DNA of 64,000 bases from CALMEC01 sp963706315 (lineage in GTDB: Bacteria; Actinomycetota; Thermoleophilia; Miltoncostaeales; Miltoncostaeaceae), in contig CAVPMA010000015.1 of NCBI GenBank assembly GCA_963706315.1, positions 310,001 through 374,000 of the forward strand, written 5' to 3'. The position numbers were made by a program, and so were the translations under genes. Numbering within the stretch: position 1 is the first letter of the stretch; each line of letters begins with the position of its first letter. Positions 1-7,038 of this stretch are shown piece after piece. The notes below the pieces were generated by a model. The model did no database searches and was not told where the DNA came from. It worked only from the letters and a program-made list of their open reading frames with translations.

Positions 1-299
1 GGACCGCAGTCGGACACGCGGAGGCGCGCGCCTCCGCGGTCGACCGTGACGCACGCGCCGCGAAACTCCGCGTGCACGAGGTTCTCCACGGCTTCGCGCA
101 CCGCGAGCGGCGGGATGAGCGACGTGGCCGCCGCGAGCGTGAAGAGCCGTTCGACCAGGCCGGCGTCGTCACCGGCGATCTCTTCGACACTGGGTGGCTC
201 GTCCGGTGACGACCACCGGGCGAAGCGCGCACAGGGCTCGCGCCGCGGCGGCGAGGGCCGGGTGTTGAGGGGTGCGATGAGGGTGGTTGCGCTGGTCAT
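1..299 (-). CDS. GHKL-type ATP-binding protein, partial (3' end off the window)
   Basis: An open reading frame runs from an ATG at 299 leftward to the window edge with no stop (99 codons visible). Near residues 71-82 it reads REAVENLVHAEF, which resembles the N-box of the GHKL ATPase fold (histidine kinase/MutL/Hsp90), and the last residues VSDCG resemble the start of the DxGxG ATP-lid motif. The first 35 residues are Pro/Arg-rich and not recognisable. The gene diverges from rpmH across the putative origin region, a place where dnaA often sits in actinobacteria; nothing here resembles DnaA. The ATPase family call is fairly firm, but the role (kinase, anti-sigma or DNA-linked ATPase) cannot be told from a fragment. 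Confidence 0.7.
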   Translation of the reverse strand, partial: MTSATTLIAPLNTRPSPPRREPCARFARWSSPDEPPSVEEIAGDDAGLVERLFTLAAATSLIPPLAVREAVENLVHAEFRGACVTVDRGGARLRVSDCG

Positions 300-461
300 T
301 CGGGCGAGAGGTGGGCGATCGTACAACGCCCCCGGCCCGCCCGAAAGGGGGGCGACGGCCTGTGGAGAGGAAAGTGACGTGGGTGCGGCAAAATTTGCGC
401 ACGGTCGTGTCACGAGGGTGAGGTTTGATCGCGAGAAGTCGCTCTGAGCAGGGACTTTCAC

Positions 462-490
462 TTGTCCACACGACTTTCCACAGTTGTGGA
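462..490. promoter_or_regulatory. DnaA-box cluster
   Basis: Three DnaA-like boxes lie within 29 bp: TTGTCCACA (462-470, perfect), TTTCCACAG (475-483) and an inverted box centred on TGTGGA (485-490). Tight spacing and mixed orientation fit a DnaA assembly site or a DnaA-regulated promoter for rpmH. Confidence 0.55.
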
Positions 491-584
491 CGTGGGTCGG
501 TGCGAACCGGGCCGGCGGGTCGTCGCGGGTGTTGACGCCCCGTCGAGCGAAGCCCCGTCCCGGGCGTGGCTGCGGGCGGCGCTC

Positions 585-593
585 TGGTACACT
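585..593 (+). promoter_or_regulatory. Candidate extended -10 promoter element for rpmH
   Basis: TGGTACACT matches an extended -10 (TGn followed by TACACT, 4 of 6 to TATAAT) about 70 bp before the rpmH start. No good -35 hexamer is visible at 16-18 bp spacing. This is a weak, sequence-only call. Confidence 0.3.
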
Positions 594-663
594 CGACGGC
601 CGCGGCGCCGGGCCCACTTGCGGCTCGTGCCATCAGCCTGCCCACGACCGAAGATGAGGCCTC

Positions 664-798
664 GTGAAGAGGACATACCAGCCGAATACGCGGAAGCGGA
701 AGAAGACGCACGGGTTCCGCAAGCGTATGAGCACGCGCGCAGGCCAGGCCATCCTCCGCCGCCGGCGGGCGAAGGGCCGCGCCCGGCTGTCCGCGTAG
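664..798 (+). CDS. rpmH: 50S ribosomal protein L34
   Basis: The 44-residue product begins MKRTYQPNTRKRKK and ends in an Arg/Lys-rich helix, the diagnostic L34 pattern. It starts at GTG 664, preceded by GAGG at 655-658. L34 is a small basic protein of the large ribosomal subunit. It is the first gene of the conserved rpmH-rnpA-yidD-yidC-khpB-rsmG-parA-parB block. It is too short for most ORF cut-offs and overlaps larger spurious frames on both strands. Confidence 0.97.
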   Translation: MKRTYQPNTRKRKKTHGFRKRMSTRAGQAILRRRRAKGRARLSA

Positions 799-809
799 GC
801 TTGGCAGGC

Positions 810-1205
810 GTGGACGGCGCCGACCTGACACCTCGCGCGCGGCGCGCGCGGCTCACCCGGTCCGGGGACTTCGACGCCGTCTATCGGCGCGGACGATCCG
901 CCGCGGGCCGCCACCTCGTGCTCTACGCGTTCCGCCGCGACGACGCGCCGTCCGGTCATCCAGCCCGGCTGGGCGTCTCGGTCTCGCGCCGCGTCGGCGG
1001 CGCGGTGGAGCGCAACCGGCTGAAGCGCGTGCTCAAGGAGCGCTTCGCGGAGATCGCGGGCGACATGCCCGGCGGGACCGACTTCGTGGTCATCGCCCGC
1101 GCGGGGTCGTTCGAGTATCTCGAGGAGCATGGAAGCGCCGCCCTCGGCGAGCGCCTCGCGGAGCTCGCGCGCAAGCTCACGGGCGAAGGAGCCCGGGCCG
1201 CGTGA
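810..1205 (+). CDS. rnpA: Ribonuclease P protein component
   Basis: A 131-residue basic protein that binds the RNase P RNA and helps it mature tRNA 5' ends. The N-terminal signature TRSGDFDAVYRRGRS and the central RNR-like helix (VERNRLKRVLKE) are typical. I chose GTG 810; a TTG at 801 is possible and would add three residues. Its TGA overlaps the GTG of yidD, so the two are translationally coupled. It lies 11 bp after rpmH, the usual arrangement. Confidence 0.95.
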   Translation: MDGADLTPRARRARLTRSGDFDAVYRRGRSAAGRHLVLYAFRRDDAPSGHPARLGVSVSRRVGGAVERNRLKRVLKERFAEIAGDMPGGTDFVVIARAGSFEYLEEHGSAALGERLAELARKLTGEGARAA

Positions 1206-1435
1206 TCCGGGCCATCGCGACCGCCCCCATCCGCGTGTATCAGCGACTCGTCTCGCCGCTCCTGCGCCCGCGGTGCAAGTACGTGCCGAGCTGCTCCGAG
1301 TACGCCGTCCTCGCCATCCGGGAGTTCGGGGTGGCGCGCGGGCTCGTGCTGGCGTGTTGGCGCCTCCTGCGGTGCAACCCGGCCTCGCACGGCGGGGTTG
1401 ACTACCCGGTCGATCAACGGGTGTTTCGCCGGTGA
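1202..1435 (+). CDS. yidD: Membrane protein insertion efficiency factor YidD
   Basis: The 77-residue product has the YidD hallmark of conserved cysteines and a Gly-rich end: CKYVPSCSEYAV near residues 25-36, then RCNPASHGGVDYP near residues 57-69. The N-terminus forms an amphipathic helix. YidD is a small peripheral membrane protein that assists YidC-dependent insertion. It starts at GTG 1202 (GTGA overlap with rnpA) and overlaps yidC by another GTGA. Confidence 0.95.
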   Translation: MIRAIATAPIRVYQRLVSPLLRPRCKYVPSCSEYAVLAIREFGVARGLVLACWRLLRCNPASHGGVDYPVDQRVFRR

Positions 1436-2322
1436 ACCCATTCGGTTTTCTCGAGGAGCCGCTCGACAATTTCCTGACGTTCCTGAACGAGCAGGCCAAC
1501 CTCACCTACGGGTGGGCGATCGTGGTGCTCACGGTCTGCGTGCGCATCCTCATCCTCCCGCTCTTCATCAGCCAGTACCGGTCCGGACGGCGGATGCAGG
1601 AGATCGCGCCGTTGGTCAAGCAGGTCCAGGCGAAGTACAAGGGCGACAAGCGCAAGACGCAGGAAGAGACGATGCGGCTCTTCCAGGAGCACAAGGTCAA
1701 CCCCTTCGGGTCGTGCCTGCCGATGGTGGTCCAGATCCCCGTGTTCATCTCCCTCTACTTCGTGCTGAAGAACTTCTCGCAGCAGCAGACCACGGGCGAC
1801 CTCGGGTTCATGGGGATCATCCCCGACATCTCCGAGCAGTTCCGGGATCTCGGGTGGGTTGCGGTCCTGCTCGCGCTGATCTACGGCCTTTCCCAGCTCC
1901 TCGCGAGCGAGGTCTCGATGGCCACCCAGCCGCAGACGAGCGAGTGGCAGCGCAAGCTCTTCCGGATCATGCCGCTGTTCATCGTCGCGGGCCTGTTCTT
2001 CTACCCGAACGTCCCGGCGGGGCTGGTCCTCTACTGGATGACCACCAACCTCTGGACCTGCGGTCAGCAGGTGGTGCTCAAGCGACGCCTCGGCCCGCTC
2101 AATCTCGTCACCGCGCCGTTGGCGGTGGACGAGCCGGCGGTCGAGGCGCCGAAGCCCGCCAAGACGGCGAAGCCGGCGCAAGCGCAGACGCGGGCCGCGA
2201 CGACGCCAACCGAGGCGGCCAAGCGCGCGGAGGGCAACGGCTCGCCCGGAACGACGCAGAAGAAGCCGCGCCCCAAGGGCGGCGCCCAGAGCCAGCGGCG
2301 GAGGCCTCCGAAGAAGCGATGA
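1432..2322 (+). CDS. yidC: Membrane protein insertase YidC/Oxa1
   Basis: A 296-residue integral membrane protein of the short Gram-positive YidC type, without the large periplasmic domain of proteobacterial YidC. Hydrophobic segments lie near residues 22-45, 95-115, 137-155 and 180-205. The first holds the conserved Arg (VCVRILILPLF) of the hydrophilic groove. The C-terminal 60 residues are Lys/Arg/Ala/Pro-rich, as expected for a ribosome-contacting tail. It starts at GTG 1432 and ends in an ATGA overlap with khpB. Confidence 0.95.
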   Translation: MNPFGFLEEPLDNFLTFLNEQANLTYGWAIVVLTVCVRILILPLFISQYRSGRRMQEIAPLVKQVQAKYKGDKRKTQEETMRLFQEHKVNPFGSCLPMVVQIPVFISLYFVLKNFSQQQTTGDLGFMGIIPDISEQFRDLGWVAVLLALIYGLSQLLASEVSMATQPQTSEWQRKLFRIMPLFIVAGLFFYPNVPAGLVLYWMTTNLWTCGQQVVLKRRLGPLNLVTAPLAVDEPAVEAPKPAKTAKPAQAQTRAATTPTEAAKRAEGNGSPGTTQKKPRPKGGAQSQRRRPPKKR

Positions 2323-2786
2323 GCGAGGCGAGCGCAGCCCTCGAGCGGATGTTCACGGCGATCCTGTCCGGGATGGGCCTGGCGGGCGACGTCCGGGTGA
2401 CCGAGAACGGCGACGGGGCCATCGCCGTCGTCGTGGAGGGTGAGGGCACGGATGCGCTGATCGGGCGCGACGGAGCGGTGATCGACGCGCTCCAGTACCT
2501 GGCGCACCAGACGGCACTGCGGGCCAGCGGCGGCGAGCCGCGCAAGGTAAGCGTCGACGCCGACGGATACCGGGAGCGCCGGCAGCGCCAGCTCGAGCGC
2601 CTCGCCGACCACGCCGCGAGCGAGGCGATCGAGCATCGCGAGGAGATCGAGCTCGATCCGATGACCCCGCACGACCGGCGCATCGTGCACATGGCGCTCG
2701 CCGATCGGACGGACATCGTCACCCGGAGCGAGGGCGACGAGCCGCACCGCCGGATCGTCGTGCTGCCCGCCGACCTCGCCGATTAG
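2319..2786 (+). CDS. khpB: RNA-binding protein KhpB (Jag/EloR)
   Basis: A 155-residue protein with a KH-like domain (GRDGAVIDALQYLAHQ, residues about 49-64) followed by an R3H domain (residues about 95-155, with the MTPHDRRIVHMAL core). The N-terminal Jag_N domain of longer homologues is absent. KhpB proteins bind RNA and affect cell elongation and division. The ATG at 2319 is inside the ATGA overlap with yidC. Confidence 0.93.
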   Translation: MSEASAALERMFTAILSGMGLAGDVRVTENGDGAIAVVVEGEGTDALIGRDGAVIDALQYLAHQTALRASGGEPRKVSVDADGYRERRQRQLERLADHAASEAIEHREEIELDPMTPHDRRIVHMALADRTDIVTRSEGDEPHRRIVVLPADLAD

Positions 2787-2821
2787 GTCCATCTCCGCGG
2801 AGCCGGTCGGGCTCGCCCCGA

Positions 2822-2837
2822 TGTTTCACGTCAAACA
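2822..2837. promoter_or_regulatory. parS centromere-like site
   Basis: TGTTTCACGTCAAACA matches the bacterial parS consensus TGTTTCACGTGAAACA at 15 of 16 positions; only the G-to-C change at position 11 breaks the palindrome. It lies between khpB and rsmG, 1.5 kb before parB, where ParB would load. Only one copy was noticed in the window. Confidence 0.82.
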
Positions 2838-2870
2838 TTCGCGCCTGCGACGGCCGACCGGGCTGCCGAT

Positions 2871-3572
2871 GTGACCGGTCCTGCGACCCGTCTGATCGAC
2901 CTCTGCGCCACGATGGGCGTGCCGCTCACGCTCGATGCGGCGGGGCGCCTCGTCGCGTTGCTCGACCGCATGTCCGTCGAGCCGCAGAACCTCACCGCGA
3001 TCGACGTCCACGAGACCGGCCTCGACCGCCACCTCGCCGACAGCCTCAGCGGGCTGGTGCTCGACGTCGTCCGCGGCGCCGACACCATCGTCGATCTCGG
3101 CAGCGGCGGGGGCTTCCCCGGGATCCCGCTGGCCATCGCGTGTCCGGAATGTGCGGTCACGTTGGTGGAGAGCGAGCGCCGAAAGGCGGGCTGGCTGGCG
3201 CGGGCGACGGCGGATTTGCCTAACGTACGCATCGTGGGGGAACGCACGGAGACGCTTGCGCGCGAGGAACGGGAGCGCTGGTCGGTTGCGACCGCTCGGG
3301 CGCTCGGATCCCTGGCGACCGCGCTCGAGCTCGCCGCTCCGCTCGTGGCGTACGGCGGGACCCTCGTGGTCTGGCGCGCGGCCCGCAACCCCGAGGACGA
3401 AGCCTCTGCGGCGCGCGCATGCCACCAGCTGGGGTTCGCTCCCGGCCCGGTGACCGCGGTCCACCCCGTCGCGGGAGCCGAACGCCACCTTCACGAGTTC
3501 AGGAAGGACGCGCCCACACCGAACCGCTTCCCCCGGCGCCCCGGCCGCGCCGCGAAGCGCCCCCTGGGATGA
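2871..3572 (+). CDS. rsmG: 16S rRNA (guanine527-N7)-methyltransferase RsmG
   Basis: A 233-residue SAM-dependent methyltransferase of the GidB/RsmG family. The SAM-binding motif I is IVDLGSGGGFPGIPLA (residues about 71-86), preceded by the typical N-terminal motif EPQNLTAI. RsmG methylates G527 of 16S rRNA. The GTG at 2871 follows the parS-bearing gap. It ends in an ATGA overlap with parA. The C-terminal 25 residues are basic and low-complexity. Confidence 0.95.
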   Translation: MTGPATRLIDLCATMGVPLTLDAAGRLVALLDRMSVEPQNLTAIDVHETGLDRHLADSLSGLVLDVVRGADTIVDLGSGGGFPGIPLAIACPECAVTLVESERRKAGWLARATADLPNVRIVGERTETLAREERERWSVATARALGSLATALELAAPLVAYGGTLVVWRAARNPEDEASAARACHQLGFAPGPVTAVHPVAGAERHLHEFRKDAPTPNRFPRRPGRAAKRPLG

Positions 3573-4318
3573 TCTACGCGGTCGTCAATCAGAAGGGTGG
3601 CGTCGGCAAGACGACCACTTCGGTGAACCTCGCGGCCTGCCTCGCCGACCACGGGCATCGCACGCTGCTCGTCGACATCGACCCACAGGCCAACGCCACG
3701 AGCGGGCTCGGCGTCGTGCGGCCCGAGCCGACGATGGCCGAGATTCTGCTCGACGGGAGGGATCTGGTCGATGCGATCATCCCGACCCGCGTCGAGGGCC
3801 TCGACATCGCGCCTTGTGCACCGGATCTGGCCGGGGCGGCGGTCGAGCTGCCCGCCCGTGCCGACCGTGAACGGCTGCTGGCGCGGGCGCTCGCGCCGGT
3901 CGCGGGCCGCTACCGGTTCGTCTTTCTCGACTGCCCCCCGTCGCTCGACCTGCTCACCGTCAACGCGCTCGTCGCCGCGCAGCGCCTGATCGTGCCGGTC
4001 CAGTGTGAGTTCTACGCCCTGGAGGGCCTCACCCGCCTGCTCGAGACCGTCACCGCGGTGCAGGCGAGCCTGAACCCCGAGCTGCGGGTCGCGGGGATGC
4101 TCATGACCATGCACGACCCGCGCACGCGCGTGAGCGGGGAGGTCATTGCCGAGGTGCGGCGGCATTTCGGCGATCTCGCATTCCGAACGGTGATCCCGCG
4201 CAACGTCCGTCTCGCCGAGGCCCCGTCGCACGGCGAGCCCGTGATCCGCTACGACCCCTCGTCCACCGGTGCGGCCGCCTATGCGGCGGCCGCCAAGGAG
4301 GTTGCCGATCGTGACTGA
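3569..4318 (+). CDS. parA: Chromosome partitioning ATPase ParA (Soj)
   Basis: A 249-residue deviant-Walker ParA ATPase. The P-loop KGGVGKTTTS (residues 9-18) has the signature first lysine, followed by the DIDPQANATSG motif near residues 37-47 and the DCPPSLDLL motif near 121-129. It segregates origins together with ParB and parS. I use ATG 3569 because the MIYAVVNQKGG start matches the family and it overlaps rsmG by ATGA. Confidence 0.96.
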   Translation: MIYAVVNQKGGVGKTTTSVNLAACLADHGHRTLLVDIDPQANATSGLGVVRPEPTMAEILLDGRDLVDAIIPTRVEGLDIAPCAPDLAGAAVELPARADRERLLARALAPVAGRYRFVFLDCPPSLDLLTVNALVAAQRLIVPVQCEFYALEGLTRLLETVTAVQASLNPELRVAGMLMTMHDPRTRVSGEVIAEVRRHFGDLAFRTVIPRNVRLAEAPSHGEPVIRYDPSSTGAAAYAAAAKEVADRD

Positions 4319-5168
4319 ACCCTCCCAACGACTCGGCCGCGGGCTCGCGGCGCTCCTGGGCGGTCCGGCGCCCATGGGCGTCACGGCCGGCGGCGGCTTG
4401 CTCGAGCTCGACGTCGCGGCGATCCGGCGAAACCCCGCCCAGCCGCGACGCCGCTTCGACGAGGCGGCGCTCGATGCCCTCGCCGAGTCGATCCGAGCGA
4501 CCGGCCTCGTGCAGCCGGTGGTCGTGCGCCCGCTCGCGGAAGGGGGATACGAGCTGATCGCGGGGGAGCGGCGGTGGCAGGCCGCCCGCCGGGCCGGATT
4601 GCGGCGCATCCCTGCGCTCCTGCGCGAGGCCGACGAGCGCGAGCGGCTCGAGCTGGCCCTGGTCGAGAACGTCGTCCGGGAGGATCTCAACCCGGTGGAG
4701 CTCGCCCATGCCGTGGCGGCGCTCGTGGAGGACTTCGGCCAGACGCACCAGCAGGTTGCGACCACCCTCGGGCGCAGCCGCCCCGCGATCACCAACCTCC
4801 TGCGGCTGCTCGAGCTGCCCGACGCTGTCCAAGAGATGGTCCAGGACGGCCGGCTGGCGGAGGGTCATGCACGGGCGGTCTTGATGGCCGACGGCGCGCG
4901 AGCCCGCCGCGAACTCGCGGAGCGGGTCGTCGCGGAGGGGCTCTCCGTCCGTCAGACCGAGGCGGCGGCACGTGGCACGGCCCCCGCGGTGCAGCGTCCG
5001 CGGCGCGAGTCGGTCGGGTCCCCCGTCGGCGATCGGGCCATCGACGTCCTCTACGGCATGTTCGAGGCGCCGGTGCGCGTCCGCGGCGGCGCGAGGGGCG
5101 AGGTCGTGGTGGAGCTGCGCTTTGCCGACGACGAGGCCCTGCGGGCCGCGCTCGACCGGCTGTCCTGA
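4311..5168 (+). CDS. parB: Chromosome partitioning protein ParB (Spo0J)
   Basis: A 285-residue ParB CTPase. The N-terminal LGRGLAALLG motif is present, then the CTP-binding ParB/Srx domain with GERRWQAARRAG near residues 85-96 and ENVVREDLNPVE near 120-131, then the helix-turn-helix that reads parS. A C-terminal dimerisation region follows. The GTG at 4311 overlaps the end of parA by 8 bp. It acts with the parS site at 2822. Confidence 0.96.
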   Translation: MTEPSQRLGRGLAALLGGPAPMGVTAGGGLLELDVAAIRRNPAQPRRRFDEAALDALAESIRATGLVQPVVVRPLAEGGYELIAGERRWQAARRAGLRRIPALLREADERERLELALVENVVREDLNPVELAHAVAALVEDFGQTHQQVATTLGRSRPAITNLLRLLELPDAVQEMVQDGRLAEGHARAVLMADGARARRELAERVVAEGLSVRQTEAAARGTAPAVQRPRRESVGSPVGDRAIDVLYGMFEAPVRVRGGARGEVVVELRFADDEALRAALDRLS

Positions 5169-5235
5169 CGTATCAGGCGGGGCCGCTCGCCCCTCTCTGA
5201 GACGAACGAACATCGTCTCCAGAGGAGGACGGGCG

Positions 5236-5397
5236 GTGACCGGGGATCAATCGACCATCACGCTCCGCCAGATGCTCGACGGCCTGGCGGACGACGACGT
5301 CGCGGAGCTTCGGGCGCTGGCGGAAGTCGTCGCGACCGAGGACGCGGAGCGCCGATCGGCCGCGCGCTTCTTCGCGGACTTCCGCGAGGTCGAGTAG
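5236..5397 (+). CDS. Small hypothetical protein downstream of parB
   Basis: A 53-residue acidic helical protein starting at GTG 5236 with a strong ribosome-binding site, AGAGGAGG, at 5221-5228. The sequence is rich in Ala, Asp, Glu and Arg and has no membrane segment. It is not recognised. It lies 67 bp after parB on the same strand, so it may be the last gene of the partition operon. The good Shine-Dalgarno sequence and codon-like composition support it as real. Confidence 0.5.
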   Translation: MTGDQSTITLRQMLDGLADDDVAELRALAEVVATEDAERRSAARFFADFREVE

Positions 5398-5418
5398 CCT
5401 CCCGCCGTCCACCCGATA

Positions 5419-5460
5419 GGAAGATGCAAAAAACTCCTCTAAATATATGTAAAATATACC
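5419..5460. other. A/T-rich island next to tRNA-Ile
   Basis: About 42 bp are mostly A and T (with AAATATATGTAAAATATACC at 5441-5460) in a region otherwise above 65% GC. On the minus strand it contains TTGACG, then TATATTTTACATATAT, and a run of six T. No gene is supported in it. It may be a promoter, a transcription stop or the remains of foreign DNA beside the tRNA. Confidence 0.5.
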
Positions 5461-5496
5461 GTCAACCGGGCGTCGCGAGCCGGAGAAGCCACAGCG

Positions 5497-5516
5497 CCGG
5501 AGGTGCTGGCCTCCGG
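5497..5516 (-). terminator. Hairpin downstream of tRNA-Ile
   Basis: CCGGAGG, a 6-nt loop, then CCTCCGG forms a perfect 7-bp stem 7 nt past the tRNA 3' end on the minus strand. No U-run follows directly; the nearest T-run is about 65 nt further on. It could end tRNA transcription or help 3' processing. Confidence 0.4.
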
Positions 5517-5523
5517 GCGGCCA

Positions 5524-5597
5524 TGGGCGATCGTGGACTCGAACCACGGACCTCATCCTTATCAGGGATGCGCTCTAACCACCTGAGCTAATCGCCC
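5524..5597 (-). tRNA. tRNA-Ile (anticodon GAT)
   Basis: The minus strand folds as a full cloverleaf. The acceptor stem GGGCGAT pairs with ATCGCCC plus discriminator A. The D arm has GCTCAGGTGGTTAGAGC, the anticodon stem CATCC/GGATG carries loop CTGATAA with anticodon GAT, and the T arm contains GGTTCGAGTCC. The CCA end is not encoded. It is the only tRNA seen in the window. Confidence 0.96.
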
Positions 5598-5656
5598 CGA
5601 AGCGGGCCGGAACGGTAGCACCGAACATCCCCACCAGACAACCGCCCATCGGTTCC

Positions 5657-5662
5657 TATAAT
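5657..5662 (+). promoter_or_regulatory. Candidate -10 element for the bifunctional nuclease gene
   Basis: A perfect TATAAT hexamer lies 50 bp before the ATG at 5712. The -35 region 17 bp upstream (CCAGAC, 5634-5639) is a weak match. A perfect -10 is notable in such GC-rich DNA. Confidence 0.45.
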
Positions 5663-5711
5663 GGCCTGACGGCCTGCCCACCCACGGATCGTCGAGGAGC
5701 GCGTTTCGGCC

Positions 5712-6200
5712 ATGCAGGAGATGGTCATCTACGGGGTCAGCTTCGACATGGTGGGCAAGCAGCCCATCGTGCTGCTGAAGACCGTCGCCGGCAACAAGTT
5801 CCTGCCGATCTGGATCGGCCACGCCGAGGCGGCCGCCATCCTCATGAAGCTGCAGGGCACCGACACGCCGCGGCCGATGACGCACGACTTGGTCACACAG
5901 ATCATGGGTGAGCTGAATGCGCACGTCGCCAAGATCACCGTGACGGAGCTGCGCGACAACACCTTCTACGCGCTCATCACGCTCAAGGCGGAGACGTCCG
6001 AGATCGACGTCGACTCCCGCCCCTCCGATGCGATCGCGCTCGCCGTGCGCGCCAACGCCCCGATCTTTGCCGCCGACCAGGTCATCGAGGACAGCGGCAT
6101 CGAGTTCCCGGACCAGCCCGTCGAAACCGAGGACGTCGTCGCCCAGTTCAAGGAGTTCCTCGAGAACGTCACGCCGGAGGACTTCGCCGGCGAGAGCTGA
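5712..6200 (+). CDS. Bifunctional nuclease family protein (BFN/DUF151)
   Basis: A 162-residue protein of the BFN/DUF151 family. The first 125 residues carry the family pattern: VLLKTVAGNKFLPIWIGHAEA near residues 20-40, GELNAHVAKITVTEL near 61-75, and DSRPSDAIALAVRANAPIF near 96-114. Family members have been described as nucleases acting on DNA and RNA; a plant-type precedent exists, while bacterial roles are poorly known. AGGAG at 5695-5699 precedes the ATG. It stands alone between the tRNA and a convergent chorismate mutase gene. Confidence 0.92.
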   Translation: MQEMVIYGVSFDMVGKQPIVLLKTVAGNKFLPIWIGHAEAAAILMKLQGTDTPRPMTHDLVTQIMGELNAHVAKITVTELRDNTFYALITLKAETSEIDVDSRPSDAIALAVRANAPIFAADQVIEDSGIEFPDQPVETEDVVAQFKEFLENVTPEDFAGES

Positions 6201-6216
6201 GCGGAGCGGCCGGGCG

Positions 6217-6519
6217 CTACCCGTCCGAGCGGGCGGTCTCGCGCTTCGTGAGCTCCAGCAGGTGGCCGTAGATCTCGGTTAGCCCGTCCCGGGACAGCGG
6301 CCCGCGGTTGGCGCCCTGCAGGTAGCTGTGCATCCACTCCTCGCGCGAGTGATCGACGAACTCGAGGCCCTGCGACTCCTTGTAACGGCGCAGCGCGGCG
6401 ACCAGTTCGAGCCGCTTGTTGACCGCCAGCATCAGCTTGAGGTCGTTGTCGACGATCTGGTCGCGCATCTGGCGGATGAGGGCGTCCTGGGCGGGGTCGC
6501 TTGGGTCGGCATTCGTCAT
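6217..6519 (-). CDS. Chorismate mutase (AroQ class)
   Basis: A 100-residue all-helical protein matching chorismate mutase type II. It shows the N-terminal helix with RQMRDQIVDNDLKLMLAVNKR and the family's Lys/Arg and Glu pattern, followed by RRYKESQGLEFVDHSREE. It would convert chorismate to prephenate for Phe/Tyr synthesis. No prephenate dehydratase or DAHP synthase domain is attached, so it is a free-standing form. The ATG at 6519 is preceded by a gap shared with the divergent sigma gene. Confidence 0.87.
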   Translation of the reverse strand: MTNADPSDPAQDALIRQMRDQIVDNDLKLMLAVNKRLELVAALRRYKESQGLEFVDHSREEWMHSYLQGANRGPLSRDGLTEIYGHLLELTKRETARSDG

Positions 6520-6672
6520 CTCGATGCTCCGTTGTTGGAAGTCCCCGCCGTGGGCCGTCGGTCCGTCTCCACGAGCGACGCTCGCCGCCGGCCGAACCGG
6601 GGACGGTTGGGGCGTCGCCGCACGCGGCGGTCGACGGACCTGTGATCCAATCGGCGAGGTGCATCGTAGAGA

Positions 6673-7038
6673 ATGGGAAGGATGGTCGTTCGCCGCAGCG
6701 GAGAGGATCGCGGGCGTCTCGCGGACGAGGACCTCGTCGTACAGGTCGCCCGAGGCGACGAGCGGTCGTTCGAGGTGCTGTACGACCGGCACGGGAAGGT
6801 TGCGTGGTCACTGGCGTTCCGCCTCCTCGGCGAGCGAGAGGCGGCGGAGGATCTCGTGCAGGAGGCATTCTTGGCGGTCTGGAACGGAGCAGCGGGCTAT
6901 TCCCAGGCCAAGGGCAGCGTTCGCACCTGGATCCTGTCGATCCTGCACCACCGCGCCGTCGACCGGTCGCGCCAGACGTCCGCGAACCGGCGCGGCCAGG
7001 AGGCGCTCGAGCAGGTGGCGATGACGGGACGGCGGTGA
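6673..7038 (+). CDS. Truncated ECF sigma factor (region 2 only)
   Basis: The 121 residues contain a complete sigma-70 region 2: FEVLYDRHGKVAWSLAFRLL, then EAAEDLVQEAFLAVW, then SVRTWILSILHHRAVDRSR (core -10 binding and melting helices). Normal ECF factors run to about 170-190 residues and end with a region 4 helix-turn-helix. Here the frame stops 23 residues after region 2, so region 4 is missing. The next frame (7035-7265) matches the C-terminal part of an RskA-type anti-sigma factor. The pair looks like a collapsed sigma/anti-sigma operon. It may be a decayed pseudogene, or a region-2-only regulator. ATG 6682 is an alternative start. Confidence 0.8.
   Translation: MGRMVVRRSGEDRGRLADEDLVVQVARGDERSFEVLYDRHGKVAWSLAFRLLGEREAAEDLVQEAFLAVWNGAAGYSQAKGSVRTWILSILHHRAVDRSRQTSANRRGQEALEQVAMTGRR

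Larger units (their letters stand above)
300..663. other. Putative replication-origin intergenic region
   Basis: This 364-bp gap separates the divergent ATPase gene and rpmH and holds no convincing gene. It contains four TCCACA/TGTGGA hexamers: 361-366, 465-470, 477-482 and 485-490. The one at 462-470 is an exact TTGTCCACA, a DnaA box of the actinobacterial type. There is also an A/T-rich palindrome GCAAAATTTGC at 388-398. Position next to rpmH-rnpA and close to a parS-parAB locus is typical of oriC. The function is inferred; no dnaA gene is visible in the window. Confidence 0.55.

Noticed and set aside
46..447. Long plus-strand frame across the left edge
   Set aside because: It is the antisense shadow of the GHKL ATPase gene plus the origin region, with no family match and Arg/Ala/Ser-rich composition.
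5247..5429. Minus-strand frame starting TTG with AGAGGAG upstream
   Set aside because: It has a fair ribosome-binding site within the A/T-rich island, but the protein is a Ser/Ala/Arg shadow of the small gene at 5236-5397.
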